A stretch of DNA of 25,820 bases from JANLQX01 sp031418775 (GTDB lineage: Bacteria > Actinomycetota > Acidimicrobiia > Acidimicrobiales > JANYDT01). Position numbers and translations under genes: made by a program. Below are positions 22,384 through 25,820 of the stretch, one piece after another; position 1 is the stretch's first letter, and every line of letters begins with the position of its first letter. The notes under the pieces are model-generated. The model searched no databases, was not told where the DNA came from, and saw nothing but the letters and a program-made list of their open reading frames with translations. The stretch lies in NCBI GenBank assembly GCA_031418775.1, contig JANOJN010000013.1, positions 1 through 25,820 of the forward strand, written 5' to 3'.

Positions 22384-23597
22384 GACTTGACGAGGCAGAG
22401 CTTCCGACGCTGAACCTGAAGCAGCCGAACATGCACGGTGATCGGTTCCATTGCGCGCTGTCCGAAGCGCGGGCACAGTCGTGGATCGTTCGTACCGACT
22501 CCGGCGTCGCCGTGCTCGAGCGCGAAGCAGCGGAGTTCTTCCTCAAGAGCCCGGCGCTGGCGTTCCCGGGCGCCGAGCTGATGGAGCTGATGGGCATCAC
22601 CGAGGGAGCGATCCATCGGGTGATGAAGCGTGGCCTTCTTGGTCGGAGTGGTGATGACCACAAGCGTCTTCGTCGCCTCGTGTCGCGTTCGTTCACCCCG
22701 CGTGCCGCTGATCACTGGCGACCGGTGATGCGCGATCTGCTCGCCGAGCTGTGGGATGAGATGGGCGGCGCGGACCGGTGCGAAGCGATGAACGCGATTG
22801 CCCGACCGTTCCCCTCGCGCATGATTGCGGTGAACGTCGGTGCACCGATCGCCGACGCCCCTTTGCTGCGTGAGTACTCGGCGATCCTTCAGGCTCGCCT
22901 CGATGTCGAGGCCCTCCTGACCCGCCGACAGGAGATCGAAGACGGTACCGGGGCATTCGAGTCCTACGTCGAGGATCTCGTCCAGGATCACGTGGTCAAT
23001 CCGCGTGAGGACCTCGTCTCGGAACTTCTGAGCGTGGAGAAGGACGGAGATCGGCTCGCCCAAGCCGATGTGGTCAGTCTGGTGATCGCCATGCTGAGTG
23101 GGGGCATCGACACCACGGAGAATCAGCTCGCCCACGGGCTACGACTCTTCGCCGAACACCCCGACCAATGGCGAGTCCTCGCCGATGATCCGTCGCTGGC
23201 CAAGGCCGCCGCCGACGAGGTGCTCCGCTTCGAACCGGTCGGACCCTTCACCGTTCGCATCGTGAGGGAAGCGTTCACCTACCGCGACATCGTCTTTCCT
23301 GTCGGGTCCGTTGTGCCGGTGTGCACCTGGACGGCGAATCGCGAGGCGCCGGGCGACGGAGCGCCATTGGTGTTCGACATCACCGCCGCCCGAGGCAAGG
23401 ACCGCCCGCTCAGCTTCGGTGCCGGGCCCCACTATTGCCTCGGTGCCGGTCTGGCCTGGGCGGAGCTCGAAGAGGCTTTCGCGTTTCTCGCGCCGAGGAT
23501 GCGGGACATGCGCATCGACGACGAGATCGAGTGGGGAAGCCCGTTCGGGATCTACGACATCAAGTCGCTGCCGCTGGCGTTCACACGGCGCCACTGA
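22380..23597 (+). CDS. Cytochrome P450
   Basis: The 405-residue protein starts at GTG 22380. The I-helix motif is SGGIDTT (240-246), K-helix E280-x-x-R283 in DEVLRFEP, and the heme loop FGAGPHYCLG (346-355) with axial C353. It is a soluble class I bacterial P450 and will need a ferredoxin and reductase from elsewhere. Unusual points are the short BC region (FPGAELMELMGITEGAIHRV) and a compact EWGSPFGIYDIKSLPL tail. It follows the two sulfatase-type genes after an 81-base gap in the same direction, so it probably acts on the same compound, for example hydroxylating the desulfated product. That functional link is inferred from position only. Confidence 0.95.
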   Translation: MRLDEAELPTLNLKQPNMHGDRFHCALSEARAQSWIVRTDSGVAVLEREAAEFFLKSPALAFPGAELMELMGITEGAIHRVMKRGLLGRSGDDHKRLRRLVSRSFTPRAADHWRPVMRDLLAELWDEMGGADRCEAMNAIARPFPSRMIAVNVGAPIADAPLLREYSAILQARLDVEALLTRRQEIEDGTGAFESYVEDLVQDHVVNPREDLVSELLSVEKDGDRLAQADVVSLVIAMLSGGIDTTENQLAHGLRLFAEHPDQWRVLADDPSLAKAAADEVLRFEPVGPFTVRIVREAFTYRDIVFPVGSVVPVCTWTANREAPGDGAPLVFDITAARGKDRPLSFGAGPHYCLGAGLAWAELEEAFAFLAPRMRDMRIDDEIEWGSPFGIYDIKSLPLAFTRRH

Positions 23598-23603
23598 GTC
23601 GCG

Positions 23604-23996
23604 CTAGCGGATGAGTTCGATGGTGGCGTCGTTGCCCGGCGCACCGGCGAGCCTTGCGTCGGTTGTCACCAAGGGCGTACCGAGCAGTTCGCTGAGGGCC
23701 ACGTAGGCAGCGTCGTAGGCGGTGAGGTTGTCACGAAGCTCCCAGCAACGAGTGGCGAGCAACTCTTGGTCGTAGAGCTCGATGTCGAGGAGGCGCAGGT
23801 CGTCGATCAGAGTTGCACCGAGTTGGGCGTCGATGTCGCCTCGTATCCATGTTCGGCGGATCACCTGGATGCACTCGATGATGAGGAGCTGGGGGGCGTG
23901 GAGGGACTCGGTTCCTCGAATGCGTTGTCCGACTTGTATGCCAACGTCGGTAACGAGCAACAACTCGAGCGTCGCCGACGCGTCGAGAACGATCAC
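23604..23996 (-). CDS. vapC: VapC-type PIN-domain ribonuclease toxin
   Basis: The 130-residue protein has the PIN acidic cluster: D5 (MIVLDASATLELLL), E41 (LLIIECIQVIRR), D95 (LTAYDAAYVALSE) and D113 (LVTTDARLA). These coordinate Mg or Mn for RNA cleavage; VapC toxins typically cut tRNA or 23S rRNA. Its ATG overlaps the antitoxin stop by four bases. It ends six bases from the convergent P450 stop. Unlike the PIN gene at 6639, it is intact. Confidence 0.93.
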   Translation of the reverse strand: MIVLDASATLELLLVTDVGIQVGQRIRGTESLHAPQLLIIECIQVIRRTWIRGDIDAQLGATLIDDLRLLDIELYDQELLATRCWELRDNLTAYDAAYVALSELLGTPLVTTDARLAGAPGNDATIELIR

Positions 23997-24220
23997 CGGC
24001 TGTCACGCTCCGAACGCAACGAAGCAGTCGGTGATTGGCGAGATCGCTTGATGGTCCGTGCGGAAATCCGGTCGAGGAGTTCGTTGCGAGTGGGGCGGTC
24101 CGCCGTCTTTCGCAGCTCGGCGAGGGCGAGGTCCGAGAGCGAAGTGCCCTCCTGGGCGGCGCGGACCTTGAGCGCTCGATGAAGCTCGTCGGGAACGTTG
24201 CGAATCTGGATCGTCTTCAT
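23993..24220 (-). CDS. vapB: VapB-type antitoxin (ribbon-helix-helix, FitA-like)
   Basis: The 75-residue protein begins MKTIQIRNVPDELHRALKVR, a classic RHH start: a DNA-contacting strand followed by helices (AAQEGTSLSDLALAELRK). The basic, Ser-rich C-terminal tail would bind and block VapC. The ATG at 24220 has TAGTGT six bases upstream and no ribosome-binding site. A perfect palindrome directly overlapping this promoter is the likely autoregulatory operator. Confidence 0.92.
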   Translation of the reverse strand: MKTIQIRNVPDELHRALKVRAAQEGTSLSDLALAELRKTADRPTRNELLDRISARTIKRSRQSPTASLRSERDSR

Positions 24221-24226
24221 GTGAAA

Positions 24227-24256
24227 ACACTACTTGCATGTTGATCGCATGCAAGT
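24227..24256 (-). promoter_or_regulatory. vapBC promoter and palindromic operator
   Basis: ACTTGCATG (24232-24240) and CATGCAAGT (24248-24256) are perfect 9-base inverted repeats around a seven-base spacer. On the minus strand the right arm contains a -35-like TTGCAT, followed after 16 bases by -10-like TAGTGT (24232-24227), six bases before ATG 24220. A repressor bound to the palindrome would block the polymerase, which fits conditional cooperativity by the VapB-VapC complex. Confidence 0.75.
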
Positions 24257-24377
24257 ATGCAGTTCACGTGCGTTCGGTAACGGACCGCCCACCGGCTCCT
24301 GACTCCGCGGCTAATCCTCCTCTCGGGTAGTGAGGGACCGGCTTTCGCGGGAACCGAGTTCGCGGGTGCAGCTCGCA

Positions 24378-24423
24378 GGAACGACCTGTTGAACACTGCT
24401 CCAACCCGATCACGGAACGACCT
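24378..24423. repeat. Direct repeat GGAACGACCT x2
   Basis: Perfect 10-base copies at 24378-24387 and 24414-24423, 36 bases start to start, lie in the 281-base gap upstream of the deaminase gene. The second runs into TACGCT (24423-24428), a possible -10. They could be operator half-sites. Confidence 0.4.
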
Positions 24424-24463
24424 ACGCTCTCGCAGCGAACCGCTAGGTGAAGGAGCGACCGCA

Positions 24464-24550
24464 ATGCCGAGCAAGGCTGCCGACGATCTTGTGTGGTCAA
24501 CGCCACCCTGCCCGCCACGATCGAGGCGGGTTGAACTATGGACTTCCTGA
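24464..24550 (+). CDS. Possible 28-residue leader ORF before the deaminase gene
   Basis: ATG 24464 has a strong GAAGGAG ribosome-binding site eight bases upstream and a credible beginning (MPSKAADDLV). The stop at 24548-24550 lies 13 bases inside the deaminase frame, so termination would release ribosomes next to ATG 24538. In another frame the same DNA reads VVNATLPATIEAG and stops just before ATG 24538, which hints at a frameshifted remnant instead. Function unknown. Confidence 0.35.
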   Translation: MPSKAADDLVWSTPPCPPRSRRVELWTS

Positions 24551-24996
24551 CCCGGGTCATCAAGATTGCCGACGAGGCACGGGCAGCGGGCGACCATCCG
24601 TTCGGTGCGCTGCTGGTTGTCGACGACCAGATCGTGGCCGAGGCCCACAACCTGGTGAACACGTCCGGCGATATCACTGCCCATGCGGAGACGATGCTCG
24701 TCCGCAAGCTGGAGCGAGCTGGCAAGCTCGACCTCCTGCGCACCGGGACGGTGTACGCCTCGTGCGAGCCCTGCCCGATGTGCGTGGGCGCGATGTTCTG
24801 GGCAGGGGTTCGTCACGTCGTGTTCGGGCTCTCGGCGAAGCGCTTGACCGCATTGTCGAACGCCGGTGGAGAGCCGTTCGGCTTCACCATCACGGCCGGG
24901 GAGATCGGCGCTGCGGCGACCCCACCGATGCGCATCGACGGCCCTCATCGTGAAGATGAGGCCGTCGCGTCGCACGAAGGGTTCTGGAACTCGTAA
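24538..24996 (+). CDS. Cytidine/deoxycytidylate-deaminase-fold nucleoside deaminase
   Basis: The 152-residue protein has the zinc site of the CDA fold: H49-A-E51 (DITAHAETMLV), with E51 as proton shuttle, and CEPCPMC (C79, C82). The nearest families are guanine deaminases and tRNA adenosine deaminase-like (TadA/GuaD) enzymes, which hydrolytically remove an amino group from a base. The DITAHAE context and the C-terminal EGFWNS tail are closer to free-base deaminases than to TadA, but I cannot fix the substrate. It ends seven bases before the convergent ABC permease stop. Confidence 0.88.
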   Translation: MDFLTRVIKIADEARAAGDHPFGALLVVDDQIVAEAHNLVNTSGDITAHAETMLVRKLERAGKLDLLRTGTVYASCEPCPMCVGAMFWAGVRHVVFGLSAKRLTALSNAGGEPFGFTITAGEIGAAATPPMRIDGPHREDEAVASHEGFWNS

Positions 24997-25003
24997 TCCG
25001 AGA

Positions 25004-25820
25004 TCAGTTGGTGTCGCGCCGGTACAGCAGGAGCGTGCCGATGGCGATGGCCACTGCGGTGAATCCACCGAACACGAACGCGTTCTCGATGCTGCTGAGC
25101 TGTACCGCTTTGCGGGCCGCGGTGTCGTTGGTGGCGGGGATGCTGAGCAGTCCGTTCCCCGCGTTGAACGGGAGGAACCTCGCGACTGAAGCATTGAGGA
25201 ATTCCCGCAGGAGGTTCTCGACCACGAGCGACCACACGAGCAGACCGGAGATCGCCGCGGCGCTGTTGCGGGCGATCATACCGAGACCGACGCCGAGTAC
25301 ACCCGACGCCGTCGTGAACACAAGTGACCAGGCGATGATTCGGGGAAGTGCTGACGTGTCTCCGACATCGAGCCCGGCGAGTAGCGATCCGCCGAAGCCG
25401 GCGGCCATGCCGAGAACTCCGAAGCCGAGCCCCGCAGCGGCCGCAACGCACGATTTCGCCACCACGATCACCCAGCGCGCGGGCTGTGACGTGAGCACGC
25501 CTGTGAGGGTTCCATGTTGGGCTTCGGACGTGAGCAGCAAGATTCCGGTGATCGACGCGAAGACCGAGGTGAGCACCGTCGAGTAGAGGAACACCTCCCT
25601 GGCGAACAGCACCTCGTCCTTCACGAACGTTCCAGTGGCCCACGAGGTCACGAGGCCACTCAGCACCGTGAGCCCGAGAAGGACTGTGTACGTACGAACG
25701 GTCGAGATCTTGATCCACTCGCTGCGCAGCGCAGCGGGTAAGCCGAGCGTGTCGGATGAACGTGTTCGTGTTGGACGGCGCTCGCGTGCGACGGAGGTGG
25801 AGGTGGCGGTTGCGGTTGCG
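25004..25820 (-). CDS. ABC-2-type transporter permease (partial, 5' end off the window)
   Basis: The minus-strand frame is open from the right edge to TGA 25004, so the start codon is beyond the window; an internal ATG-type start at 25666 would cut the protein inside its first helix. Visible residues begin with an Ala/Thr/Ser-rich tail (encoded by GGTGGA/GGTTGC-type repeats at about 25794-25820), then LRSEWIKISTVRTYTVLLGL, the typical ABC-2 permease beginning. About six membrane segments follow, including FLYSTVLTSVFASITGILLL, AKSCVAAAAGLGFGVLGMAA, IAWSLVFTTASGVLGVGLGM and the last AFVFGGFTAVAIAIGTLLLY. A partner ATPase is expected just outside the window. The substrate is unknown. Confidence 0.85.
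   Translation of the reverse strand, partial: ATATATSTSVARERRPTRTRSSDTLGLPAALRSEWIKISTVRTYTVLLGLTVLSGLVTSWATGTFVKDEVLFAREVFLYSTVLTSVFASITGILLLTSEAQHGTLTGVLTSQPARWVIVVAKSCVAAAAGLGFGVLGMAAGFGGSLLAGLDVGDTSALPRIIAWSLVFTTASGVLGVGLGMIARNSAAAISGLLVWSLVVENLLREFLNASVARFLPFNAGNGLLSIPATNDTAARKAVQLSSIENAFVFGGFTAVAIAIGTLLLYRRDTN

Noticed and set aside
24217..25194. 325-codon minus-strand frame over the deaminase
   Set aside because: Low-complexity Arg/Ser-rich translation; the opposite strand has a complete CDA zinc site.
25790..25820. GGAGGTGGAGGTGGCGGTTGCGGTTGCG short tandem repeats as a possible satellite or CRISPR edge
   Set aside because: They encode the Ala/Thr/Ser-rich N-terminal tail of the partial ABC permease, and the repeat units are only 6 bases.

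Overview
The window is GC-rich (well above 60% by eye) and coding-dense, with short gaps, many ATGA/TGATG stop-start overlaps, GTG starts, a MocR-type regulator, an ECF sigma factor and several Tat- or Sec-targeted hydrolases. This fits a free-living, chromosomal actinobacterium. The gene mix (large arylsulfatase, MBL alkylsulfatase-like protein, P450, SDRs, Rieske-flavoprotein fusion) reminds me of Acidimicrobiia or related soil and marine lineages, but I cannot fix the taxon from sequence alone. I see no rRNA, tRNA, CRISPR array, prophage or intact transposon.

Layout. 1-1678 (minus): an uncharacterised protein overlapping a Rieske/flavoprotein fusion that runs off the left edge. 1916-7015 is a decayed stretch: a multiply frameshifted ABC exporter remnant, an intact Tat-exported dienelactone-hydrolase-like protein, an AAA/DUF4143-type ATPase, a truncated alpha/beta hydrolase remnant, and an antitoxin gene with a frameshifted PIN toxin. 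7401-9630: an NTF2/SnoaL-like protein, a cluster of four hairpins between convergent genes, an SDR and a HAD phosphatase. 9821-11698 (minus): membrane-anchored Cu/Zn superoxide dismutase coupled to a membrane protein, then another small membrane protein divergent from a MocR regulator.

13185-16343 (minus) is a tight four-gene operon: ECF sigma factor, zinc-finger anti-sigma factor with a membrane domain, ABC ATPase and ABC permease. Each gene overlaps the next by 1-4 bases. It diverges from a secreted cupredoxin-domain protein (16459-17232). 18229-23597 (plus) holds an MBL alkylsulfatase-like enzyme with a degenerate metal motif, overlapped by a 779-residue type I arylsulfatase and followed by a cytochrome P450. 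This is plausibly a pathway that desulfates and hydroxylates a sulfated lipid, sterol or aromatic compound. 23604-24220 is an intact VapBC-type module with a perfect palindromic operator. The window ends with a nucleoside deaminase and an ABC-2 permease running off the right edge.

Two patterns cut across the window. Seven genes have a TANNNT hexamer exactly 6 or 7 bases before the start codon, the signature of leaderless transcription, and this also helps choose starts. A GGTCGCT/AGCGACC hairpin motif recurs in several intergenic spots. The best candidates for undescribed biology are the sulfatase/P450 cluster with its variant MBL protein, the ECF/anti-sigma/ABC operon facing a cupredoxin, and the Rieske-flavoprotein fusion with its unknown partner.
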